A DNA stretch of 64,000 bases, from assembly GCF_025457605.1 (NCBI RefSeq), contig NZ_JAMZFY010000004.1:1-64000 (forward strand), in the 5' to 3' direction. This stretch comes from Haloarcula laminariae. Lineage in GTDB: Archaea > Halobacteriota > Halobacteria > Halobacteriales > Haloarculaceae. The notes under the pieces were generated by a model that saw nothing but the letters and a program-made list of their open reading frames with translations, searched no databases and was not told the origin of the DNA. Shown one piece after another: positions 16,660-23,184 of this stretch (within the stretch, counting starts at the first letter, position 1; each line of letters begins with the position of its first letter). The translations under genes were made by a program, and so were the position numbers.

Positions 16660-17035
16660 ATATGCGTAATTGAGGCGGTTCGGTCAGTGAGGTTCCCCGA
16701 ATGGGGAAGCCGCTGGCCGGCCCTTATCGCGGCCGAATTTGGCCACCTCGAAGTCATAAGACTTCAACAAGACTGTCCATTTCGAGCTTTGGCTCTCGGG
16801 AAACAGTACGCTCGCGCGAAGGAAGCCCTTAGCAGGGTTTCCAGCGAGGGCTCATCCTCCGAAGTCTTTCATCGAGGGGTCACCAACTGTCCGCAGACCG
16901 TTCTTATGAACACGCGCGCTAATTCCCGCGCGATGTATTCGAAGTCTTCGACAGTCGGTACTCAGCACTGTCCTCATTGTGAAGAGTTGTGACTGACTCG
17001 ACGACCAGTAGTCGTCGATAGCGGCTGTTCTCTCG
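16660..17035 (+). ncRNA. Hairpin-rich noncoding region (candidate structured RNA)
   Basis: No frame in this 540-bp gap looks protein-like, yet it carries a chain of stems: TTCCCC/GGGGAA (16693-16708), GGCC/GGCC around 16731-16744, GAAGTC/GACTTC (16750-16765), GAGC/GCTC near 16787, AAGCCCT/AGGGTTT (16823-16840) and a final CGACGAC/GTCGTCG near 16998-17016. A TATA-like CTTTTAAGTA (16639-16648) lies about 25 bp before GAGGCGGTTCGG, which would start the transcript on the plus strand. It is not RNase P RNA: the universally conserved blocks are absent. Structure is seen; transcription is inferred. Confidence 0.35.
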
Positions 17036-17131
17036 GAATTTGCGTCCCACGCCCAGTGGCGACGCTGTCCAGCGATGCCGCGATATCTGGCTGAGTACCG
17101 CCGTCGGCAGACAGGGAATCAACACTGTACA

Positions 17132-17524
17132 ATGTTCGATCACTACACGCACGACGAGTCATACGTCCCGCCCATCAACCGCCCACACGCACCTGAGATG
17201 TGGGAAGCACGCACGCCCGCAGAGATCTCTCTCGAAGAGGGATGGAAGGCGGCGATCCCCGTTCGTGCCCCCGAGTGCAACGCACGGTTCACGCGTCTGT
17301 ACCCGCCCTACAACGTGCTGTTCGTCGTCCGAGGTGGTCTGCTTCGGACGGAGCTCATCAACGACGGCCGCATCGACACGGAAGGACTCTCGGTCTGTTC
17401 GGCATGCGACGAACTCTACGACCCGCTCCGAGCGAGCAGGACCTGTCCCTGGTGCGATGCCGTGCTCCCCGACCAGCGGACAACGGGCGGAGTGACGCTG
17501 TCCTCGGGAGGTGGGCAGCGATGA
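17132..17524 (+). CDS. Hypothetical zinc-ribbon protein
   Basis: A 130-residue protein with a C-terminal treble-clef or zinc-ribbon motif, CSACDELYDPLRASRTCPWC. The N-terminal part (EISLEEGWKAAIPVRAPECN and so on) is unrecognised. The start at 17132 (MFDHYTHDESYVPPINRP) is preferred over an upstream frame from 17075. The stop overlaps the next start by 4 bp (ATGA), beginning a three-gene operon with 17521-17823 and 17820-18089. Confidence 0.55.
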   Translation: MFDHYTHDESYVPPINRPHAPEMWEARTPAEISLEEGWKAAIPVRAPECNARFTRLYPPYNVLFVVRGGLLRTELINDGRIDTEGLSVCSACDELYDPLRASRTCPWCDAVLPDQRTTGGVTLSSGGGQR

Positions 17525-17823
17525 GCGGGCCGCCGTTCATGAAGCTGGGTGACCTCGATGGGACGCACGGCTGGGTCAGGACGAAAGGATTCGTCAACTG
17601 GATCGAAGACGTTGCCTCACACCAACCGTATCAGCGTGTGGCGCTCGGCGACGATACGGTATCGGAGCCGGTCATCTGCACAGTTTGGACCGAGGATGTC
17701 GAGCTTGAGGAGGGTGTCGGCTACTACCTCGGCGGCGTCGACGACACCTACGAGAAGCGCGAGGAAATCCAGCTCAAGCTCTACGAGAAGTCCTGGGCGG
17801 ACGAGTTCTGGCGGCGAGAGTGA
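17521..17823 (+). CDS. Small OB-fold-like protein
   Basis: A 100-residue protein: MKLGDLDGTHGWVRTKGFVN, then QPYQRVALGDDTVSEPVICT and VWTEDVELEEGVGYYLGGVD. The pattern of strands with a charged turn between them and GDDT..EPVICTVW is like OB-fold single-strand DNA/RNA-binding domains, as in the larger OB protein at 27738. Confidence in the fold is moderate only. It overlaps both neighbours by 4 bp, so the three genes are translationally coupled. Confidence 0.5.
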   Translation: MSGPPFMKLGDLDGTHGWVRTKGFVNWIEDVASHQPYQRVALGDDTVSEPVICTVWTEDVELEEGVGYYLGGVDDTYEKREEIQLKLYEKSWADEFWRRE

Positions 17824-18089
17824 GCGACCAACAGAAACCACACATCATGCATCACAACAACACGGACGCGAACGGCTGGGGATACCGAAGCGGAGACGGA
17901 CACATCATCGGTGAGTCGATGCCAGGGACGTTTGGGGATGCCGAGCGCACGCTGCATGACCGACAGGGGCAGACACCTGTCGTGGATGAGGATATTGGGG
18001 TTCCGGCGACTGAAACAGAGGACGGGAATGAATCGGTCGATACCGGCGATGTCGAGATTGATGATCTCGTGAAGCGGCTGCGGGAGTGA
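17820..18089 (+). CDS. Hypothetical small acidic protein
   Basis: An 89-residue acidic, low-complexity protein starting at a GTG that overlaps the previous stop (GTGA), so it is probably coupled to the OB-like gene. It begins MSDQQKPHIMHHNNTDANGW and ends IDDLVKRLRE. No family is recognised. Last gene of the three-gene operon. Confidence 0.5.
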   Translation: MSDQQKPHIMHHNNTDANGWGYRSGDGHIIGESMPGTFGDAERTLHDRQGQTPVVDEDIGVPATETEDGNESVDTGDVEIDDLVKRLRE

Positions 18090-18324
18090 CGCGCGTGTAG
18101 CTCCTAGCAGTTGCTGGGGGTTCAAGAGAGCAGACAATGTGAGCGATTCACAGAAGAGACTGATTTGAAATATATTATACAATTCGCAGTAATATTCTTG
18201 TTAGCGTCCTCTAACCCCAATCATATACGGGCTAATGTGAGTGTTCTATGAGAATATAAACCTCAATCGTTCACTGTGATTGAAGACCGGTGATTTTTTA
18301 ATACCTCGCTCATACATATATAAT

Positions 18325-18774
18325 ATGGCGAGTTACCTGCCAACCCTCGCGGCGCTCTTGGCCATCCAAGTACAGACATGTGTTCCAAGCCGGCGCGCTC
18401 CTCCGGAACCTCACGAGCCGGTTCGTGACCCAAGTGGTCCGGACCGAGATAATGGAGATGAACCTGTGTCTGCGCGTGAAGCTCTCCTCTCGTACGTCGG
18501 GACTCGGGGCCGCGATTTCCAAGGCCGCGAACTGCACGATGTCTTCATCACTGCACCACAGCTTGCGGAAATCGTCGGTTACAGCGAAGCGACGGCACGA
18601 CGCCGTTTGAACTACTTCGAGGAACAGGGCGTTGTTAAGTCCAACCACGAGGCTAACGTTCGGTTTTGGGAGCTGACAGAGGACTTCAGTGCTTTGGAAG
18701 ACGACATGATTCGGGATGAAGAGATGGTGACTGAAACGGCACAGCGGCTGATGGAGCTCGCAGAGGACGCATAG
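18325..18774 (+). CDS. Winged-helix protein, likely antitoxin of RelE-like toxin
   Basis: A protein of 149 residues from the ATG at 18325 with a C-terminal winged helix: ITAPQLAEIVGYSEATARRR, LNYFEEQGVVKSNHEANVRF. It lies 16 bp upstream of a RelE-like gene on the same strand, an order typical of type II toxin-antitoxin pairs whose antitoxin binds DNA. A TATA-like TTTTTTAATA (18294-18303) about 25 bp upstream supports this leaderless start; the residues around MASYLPTLAALLAIQV are hydrophobic and unusual for an antitoxin. The start could instead be further in. Confidence 0.6.
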   Translation: MASYLPTLAALLAIQVQTCVPSRRAPPEPHEPVRDPSGPDRDNGDEPVSAREALLSYVGTRGRDFQGRELHDVFITAPQLAEIVGYSEATARRRLNYFEEQGVVKSNHEANVRFWELTEDFSALEDDMIRDEEMVTETAQRLMELAEDA

Positions 18775-18790
18775 GGCTAGGGCCTGTTAC

Positions 18791-19060
18791 ATGACCTACA
18801 TCATCGACTACAACAACGACGCAGCGGACGTGTACTCGGGTATCGACCGCAACAGGAAGGATATCGTCGTCAACAAACTCTACGACATCGCGACAAACGA
18901 GTTCCGTCAGCCATGGGAGTGGGATTACAAGGAAGTTCACACACGCGCTGCTGATGGCCGGCTACGAGTGGGGGATGACCTTCGGGTTTTCATGTCCGTT
19001 GATCAAGACGCCGAAGTCCTTCGCGTTAGCGACGTTGGACATCGAGAGAATCTCTACTAA
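18791..19060 (+). CDS. RelE/ParE-like toxin
   Basis: An 89-residue protein with the RelE-superfamily pattern: MTYIIDYNNDAADVYSGIDR, and the conserved C-terminal strand LRVFMSVDQDAEVLRVSDVG ending HRENLY. RelE-like toxins cut mRNA on the ribosome or block gyrase; which applies here is unknown. It follows the winged-helix gene by 16 bp, so the two form a likely toxin-antitoxin operon that would stabilise the element. Confidence 0.72.
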   Translation: MTYIIDYNNDAADVYSGIDRNRKDIVVNKLYDIATNEFRQPWEWDYKEVHTRAADGRLRVGDDLRVFMSVDQDAEVLRVSDVGHRENLY

Positions 19061-19386
19061 CCACATAACGTCTTATTGGACAAGTCATTACGACACTGGA
19101 GTAGACTCGAATCCATCGCAATCTCCAATAGATTGAATTGTTTGGGGTGAAAATCTTCAAACGCCCTCGAGGATATGAGGCGTTTCCCGAGGGAAGCAAT
19201 CAGCGTATGAAAGGAAACAACCGCGATGCGGCCTCGTGGGTACTGCCCACTGATCGCCGCAAGTAGTTGACCAACGTACGCTGGTGCACCTACGTTAGCC
19301 GGCGGCCACGTCGGTAGCAAAGGTGCTCCTACCATGCTTACTCTTGCATCAAATGAGTAGGACCGACGGTGACCCGTCGGGTAGTT
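19061..19386. other. Intergenic region with short hairpins
   Basis: No convincing gene. Visible structures are CCGACGG/CCGTCGG (19363-19380, 4-nt loop), AAACGCC/GGCGTTT near 19162-19188 and AACGTA/TACGTT around 19273-19297. The block GGTGCTCCTACCATGCTTAC at 19322-19341 recurs almost identically at 19507-19527, in front of the 44-residue frame; at both places the minus strand reads GAGTAAGC followed by ATG. Confidence 0.45.
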
Positions 19387-19521
19387 CTAACCCTGGTTGA
19401 GAAACATCCCGAGTGCCAAGAGTATTAGTCCTGGACCCAGCGGATGGCCCCCTAGAGTTAGGACAGTTCCTGCCCCCATCGTGCTGACGGGAGCTGCAAC
19501 GTCGCTGGTACTCCTACTCAT
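19387..19521 (-). CDS. Possible small membrane peptide (44 residues)
   Basis: From ATG 19521 the frame reads MSRSTSDVAAPVSTMGAG and then a hydrophobic stretch (TVLTLGGHPLGPGLILLALG) that could span the membrane. There is no clear ribosome-binding site, but the sequence around the start is duplicated at 19335. Support is composition only. Confidence 0.3.
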   Translation of the reverse strand: MSRSTSDVAAPVSTMGAGTVLTLGGHPLGPGLILLALGMFLNQG

Positions 19522-19647
19522 GCTTACTCTGACGGACAGCCGTTCTCGTTCGGTACTAACCTGCCGCCGCTCGGGATATCCACTGCGCCGCGGAAAACGG
19601 TTTGCCTACCCGCCATTTCGTCGCCTTCCCGGTCTCCTCAATCAAAA

Positions 19648-19791
19648 TTGAATATCATCGCACAGTTTCTGTTCGCGGTCGTCGGCCTCGCGAAGCCGTA
19701 CGCGCCCAGTGCCGAGGTCCTGGTCAGCGTGCAACTCGTGTTGGCCGTCAGCTTGTCGACCGTCTCGACCGGGGCGTGGATGGTGCGATGA
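19648..19791 (+). CDS. Possible small hydrophobic peptide
   Basis: A frame of 47 codons starting TTG 19648 reads IIAQFLFAVVGLAKPYAPSA and then a second hydrophobic segment. It may be a remnant of a membrane protein. It stops 6 bp before the inverted repeat at 19798, which could then be its terminator. No start signals seen; low confidence. Confidence 0.22.
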   Translation: MNIIAQFLFAVVGLAKPYAPSAEVLVSVQLVLAVSLSTVSTGAWMVR

Positions 19792-19797
19792 ATAGCC

Positions 19798-19838
19798 TTA
19801 ACCAACATGCCGGCACAGATCCCGCCTATGTTGGTTAA
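19798..19838. repeat. Inverted repeat TTAACCAACAT / ATGTTGGTTAA
   Basis: Perfect 11-bp arms (19798-19808 and 19828-19838) separated by 19 bp. The arms match those of the three 79-bp promoter modules at 29371, 30859 and 32373, but here the spacer is 19 bp rather than 20 and the downstream palindrome is lacking. A further perfect hairpin, AGTAGCG/CGCTACT, follows at 19838-19855. It lies just downstream of the orc1 gene's 3' end. Confidence 0.6.
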
Positions 19839-19963
19839 GTAGCGCCGACGCTACTCGTACCGACCAATCCGGTTGATAGTTTGAGAGTCTAGGAGCGATG
19901 GTGGGTTCAAGCGTGTGGAAGCGGTGAGGACTTTTACTGTCGAAAATGGCGAACCGGGCAGTA

Positions 19964-21172
19964 TCAGGTGTCGAGAGTGAGCACGATATCCGCATCCCAC
20001 AAAAGTGTGTACTGGCTATAGTGTCCCTTCCCTTCTCCGGTCCCTCGACGACTCCCTGCGACTTCCAAGAAGCACAGCTCGTTGAGTAATTGCCGAGTTC
20101 GCTCGGATGAAAGAGGATCAGCCCCACTCTGGTTGCACACCTCAAGATACGTCTCACGTACTTGCACCGTCCGGAACCATTCTCGCTCGGGGTGGTTCTT
20201 GGTGAGGTTCGCCAGCGCGACTAACACATGTTTGCTGTGGGGTGGGAGTCCCGATATGAGTTCAAGCAGTCGGTCAACTTCTGCTGAAGCCCGTGCATCG
20301 TTGAGGTGGGACTCTTTCACCCGATCAGCGTTCTCCTTGTTCGCTTGATCCCCAGCATACCGAAGAAGGCGCATAGCCTTTCGTGCATCTCCGTGTTCCT
20401 TCGCACTCAGTGCCGCAGCACGGGGAATTACGCCGTCATCAAGAACGCCATCAGCGAATGCATCAGTCCGATTTTCGAGAATCTCTCGAATCTGATCCGC
20501 GTCGTAGGGTTCGAAGATGAACTCGTTATGCCCGAACGAACTCTTTGTCCGTTCGCTCATCTTGTCCCGGTAGTTGATTTTGTTCGACACCGCGATTACC
20601 CCAATCGGAACATCAACACTCCCATCTTCTCCCGCTCGAGAAAGCGCCATTAGCAGATCGTCGTTATTGAGCTTGTCAACTTCATCCAGTACGATGATTG
20701 CAGCATCATAAAACTCGTTCAGGACCGACCAGACCCGCTCAAAATACTCATTTTCGGAGATTCCCCGCGCCGGGAACTTCGTCCCACTTTCTGGTGGATT
20801 AATTTCGCGACCGTACTTGCTTAGAGCGTCGGAGTTTCCCTTTGCCTGCTGGCAGTTGACGTATCCAGTAGCAAGTCTCACACCTCGGTTTTCAGCCTCT
20901 TCCTTAGCAATCTTAGAGACGTGCTTTGCGACAAGGGATTTTCCACATCCCGTTTTGCCGTAGATAATGATAGAGTTTGGCGGCTCACCGACAACAATGG
21001 GCCCGATTTCTCCAGCAACCTTCTCAATTTGCTCGTCACGACCAACGATTCGTTTCTCACTCGGAACATAGTCGATTTGAAGGATTTCTCGTTGCTCAAA
21101 GATCCCTCCACCTTTCTTAGTAACAGTATCAAAGACGCTATGAACAGTCTCTGATCCATCTTCACTATCCAT
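19964..21172 (-). CDS. orc1: Orc1/Cdc6 replication initiator
   Basis: Orc1/Cdc6 proteins bind origin repeats and load the MCM helicase. The 402-residue protein has the AAA+ core: Walker A GKTGCGKS (72-79), Walker B IIVLDEVD (159-166), sensor 1 in IGVIAVSNK and sensor 2 in HGDARKAMRLLRYAG. A C-terminal winged helix follows (EREWFRTVQVRETYLEVCNQ). It is divergent from chromosomal Orc1 proteins and has its own set of repeats directly upstream (21262-21556), so it probably replicates a plasmid-like element. The ATG at 21172 is the first in the frame; a TATA-like AAATAAAC lies about 25 bp upstream. Confidence 0.93.
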   Translation of the reverse strand: MDSEDGSETVHSVFDTVTKKGGGIFEQREILQIDYVPSEKRIVGRDEQIEKVAGEIGPIVVGEPPNSIIIYGKTGCGKSLVAKHVSKIAKEEAENRGVRLATGYVNCQQAKGNSDALSKYGREINPPESGTKFPARGISENEYFERVWSVLNEFYDAAIIVLDEVDKLNNDDLLMALSRAGEDGSVDVPIGVIAVSNKINYRDKMSERTKSSFGHNEFIFEPYDADQIREILENRTDAFADGVLDDGVIPRAAALSAKEHGDARKAMRLLRYAGDQANKENADRVKESHLNDARASAEVDRLLELISGLPPHSKHVLVALANLTKNHPEREWFRTVQVRETYLEVCNQSGADPLSSERTRQLLNELCFLEVAGSRRGTGEGKGHYSQYTLLWDADIVLTLDT

Positions 21173-21261
21173 TATCGATCAAGACAGCAGTCATCAAAAT
21201 AAACTTTTGGGACCGAGTTATGAGTAATAACCACAGTATAGAGATTGTATTGCCCTATGAG

Positions 21262-21556
21262 CCGCATATTCTCTTACTCAAAATTTGGTCAGGGCACACC
21301 AGATTTTGAGTAAGGAGTCGTAGGACACACACCTAGTTTGGAGTAAGAAGATTAGACAAAGTGCGGCTAAGGATAACAGTTTCTAGAGCTGCTCTGATGT
21401 ATCTATTAGTTCAACAAAAACTACTACACTACTTACTAGAATAACTAGACTAGAGAGACACACCTAGTTTGGAGTAAGAACTACCACTCAAAACTCGTTA
21501 AGCGTCCTCATAACCCGCATATTCTCAATCTCTTACTCAAAATCTGGTGTGTGTGT
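21262..21556. other. Replication origin with five ORB-like elements
   Basis: The gap next to orc1 holds five copies of a motif with consensus ACACACC-W-R-R-TTTKGAGTAAG. Copies are at 21273-21290 (minus orientation), 21295-21314, 21325-21347 and 21458-21478 (plus), and 21532-21556 (minus). The outer copies face inward, and CCGCATATTCTC is repeated beside both outer ones (21262-21273 and 21515-21526). Between 21348 and 21457 lies a 110-bp AT-rich stretch suited as the unwinding element. Paired, inverted motifs around an AT-rich core beside an orc1 gene are the standard haloarchaeal origin layout. Confidence 0.82.
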
Positions 21557-21647
21557 ATTCTACAAATCATTCTTAAATTGACTAGTCATCAGATGACAGC
21601 AGGGTTTCATACACTTCGCTCGAAAAACTGAGACGGACAAGCTGCTG

Positions 21648-21959
21648 CTACTCCCCGTTGACCGCATCCAATGCCTCGGCAGAGAGATACTCTTCCGGGA
21701 CAGCTAACGTTGACCAGACCGGAAACTTGGCGTTCTGTATCGCTTCAATTCCTTGTCCAGCGAACACACTGAGGTCGTATCCCACCGTAGTATCCATGCA
21801 AAGATGCATACAGTCTTTTTCTTGGTCAACGGGCACTGTATAGTAGCATTCACTGGGTTCAGTCACGGTCCCCGTTACAAAGTACTGATCTTCGGGGAGG
21901 GGTTCAACAAGTCTCGTTTGGAACTGGTCAGCGGTCCAGACGTAGTTGACTGGCTTCAT
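21648..21959 (-). CDS. Hypothetical protein
   Basis: A 103-residue acidic protein beginning MKPVNYVWTADQFQTRLVEP, with ECYYTVPVDQEKDCMHLCMD in the middle. No family is recognised; the three close cysteines might bind metal. Its start overlaps by 4 bp the stop of the 190-residue gene before it, so they are coupled. It lies on the far side of the origin from orc1. Confidence 0.5.
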   Translation of the reverse strand: MKPVNYVWTADQFQTRLVEPLPEDQYFVTGTVTEPSECYYTVPVDQEKDCMHLCMDTTVGYDLSVFAGQGIEAIQNAKFPVWSTLAVPEEYLSAEALDAVNGE

Positions 21960-22528
21960 CGAATATCATCTCCAGCAGGCTTGAACTGGATCCTCCGTGG
22001 GCCACACCCAGACATTTTCACAACGAATTCGACCCCAGCAATGTCCTCCAATTCCTGTTCAAACATCCCACTGAGTCGTGTATCATACTCTTGGATTCCA
22101 TCCTGAATCACGATCTGCTGGTCATGGCCGGGATATTCGATGTCCAAAAACCCTGTTTCACCGACGAGATCTGGTGGTGCTCTGGGCCCAGATTCCGTTA
22201 CAGGTACTTCTTGTAGAGGTAACCCAGTGATTTCCACATCCCGTATTGTGCCAATCGAGGAACGATCAGGGTCGCTTCGAGGGATGAGTTCAATTGTGTC
22301 CGTATCTATGCGAGCAAGGATGAGTTCTTGATCCAATTCCGGACAGTCAACGAGTGTGGCCGTAGAGAACTCATCGCTGATGATCGTTGCCGATGTCGAT
22401 TGGGGAGGAGACTCATCAGACGGTTGCCACGTGAGTTCTACCGTCGTGTCGGGGAGCAGTACGTCTAGTAATCGTTGCAAAGATTGTGCGTGAATTGCGG
22501 CCTCAGAAGTCTTCTTATTTGTACTCAT
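21956..22528 (-). CDS. Hypothetical protein (source of a duplicated fragment)
   Basis: A 190-residue acidic protein beginning MSTNKKTSEAAIHAQSLQRL. The predicted strands (ATIISDEFSTATLVDCPELD and so on) suggest a beta-rich fold. It is coupled to the following 103-residue gene by a 4-bp overlap. A segment of it (around residues 70-100) is duplicated as a degenerate copy at 23079-23160. Function unknown; part of the region around the origin. Confidence 0.5.
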   Translation of the reverse strand: MSTNKKTSEAAIHAQSLQRLLDVLLPDTTVELTWQPSDESPPQSTSATIISDEFSTATLVDCPELDQELILARIDTDTIELIPRSDPDRSSIGTIRDVEITGLPLQEVPVTESGPRAPPDLVGETGFLDIEYPGHDQQIVIQDGIQEYDTRLSGMFEQELEDIAGVEFVVKMSGCGPRRIQFKPAGDDIR

Positions 22529-22731
22529 GCTAGTATAAGATCATCTCCTGAAAGCCACGGGATAGATTGACGTCTTCGAACACTCCCTCAGTCAAATCCT
22601 CCTTCGAGATATTAATCATATGTTGACTCGAGCACAGTCAAAACTGGTTCTGAGCAGACGGGTCATGAGTGGCCGTTGTGGGCCCGATACATACTGTAAC
22701 ATTTCGGTTCCGTGACTGTCAATCACTCCAC

Positions 22732-22784
22732 CGTGATACTTAAAACTTCACGAAATCGTGATTCTAGATTACAATAACGTGATT
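22732..22784. promoter_or_regulatory. Repeated CGTGATT sites upstream of the PhiH-like regulator
   Basis: CGTGATT occurs at 22757-22763 and 22778-22784, exactly 21 bp (two helical turns) apart, with a partial copy CGTGAT at 22732. The last copy runs into a TATA-like GATTAAAAAT, about 45 bp before the ATG at 22830. Same-face repeats touching the promoter are typical of a regulator binding site. Confidence 0.42.
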
Positions 22785-22829
22785 AAAAATTGATAAGTTA
22801 CGGGCAAGCGACGGCTTACGAGACACCTG

Positions 22830-23081
22830 ATGAAAGAGCGACCAGAGTGGATGTCGAATACTGATGTTCTCCTTCTCGTAGCGCTAGATTCCTCAGAGTT
22901 ACTCCCAGTCCAGTCACCATCCATTCTCGGCTATAATCTCGGCATGTCACGTGAACACGCCTCTCGACGGCTAGCCACTCTCAGCGACCACGGGTACGTC
23001 GAGAAAATCGAGGACGGCAAATACAGCGTGAGCGAGCGTGGCAAGTCATTTTTGTCCGAGATTCCAGAGCCGAACGAGTGA
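22830..23081 (+). CDS. PhiH1-repressor-like winged-helix regulator
   Basis: An 83-residue winged-helix protein: NTDVLLLVALDSSELLPVQS, MSREHASRRLATLSDHGYVE, KIEDGKYSVSERGKSFLSEI. This single wing-helix form matches haloarchaeal repressors like that of phage PhiH. It probably binds the repeats in its own promoter. Its stop codon lies right at the beginning of a sequence copied from the 190-residue gene, so the gene end was formed or moved by a recombination. A second in-frame ATG at 22851 is possible. Confidence 0.72.
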   Translation: MKERPEWMSNTDVLLLVALDSSELLPVQSPSILGYNLGMSREHASRRLATLSDHGYVEKIEDGKYSVSERGKSFLSEIPEPNE

Positions 23082-23160
23082 TTTCCACATTCCGATATGC
23101 ACCGATCGAGTTACGGTTAGGATCGCTTCGAGGAACGAGTTCAGTTGCGTATCTTTGCGT
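23079..23160 (-). pseudogene. Degenerate copy of part of the 190-residue gene
   Basis: The roughly 80 bp from TGATTTCCACATTCCG onward match, with scattered substitutions, the region near 22227-22310 inside the upstream hypothetical gene (same orientation, blocks such as TCGCTTCGAGG and GAGTTCA identical). The copy has no start or stop of its own. The junction lies at the regulator's stop codon. Confidence 0.65.
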
Positions 23161-23184
23161 TAAGGAAGAGATCGACGCTCTCGA

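Noticed and set aside
16660-17035. RNase P RNA as identity of the hairpin-rich region
   Set aside because: The universally conserved RNase P sequence blocks are not found.
21262-21556. CRISPR array as explanation of the repeats beside orc1
   Set aside because: Copies are in both orientations and at uneven spacing, with no equal spacers; they fit origin motifs instead.
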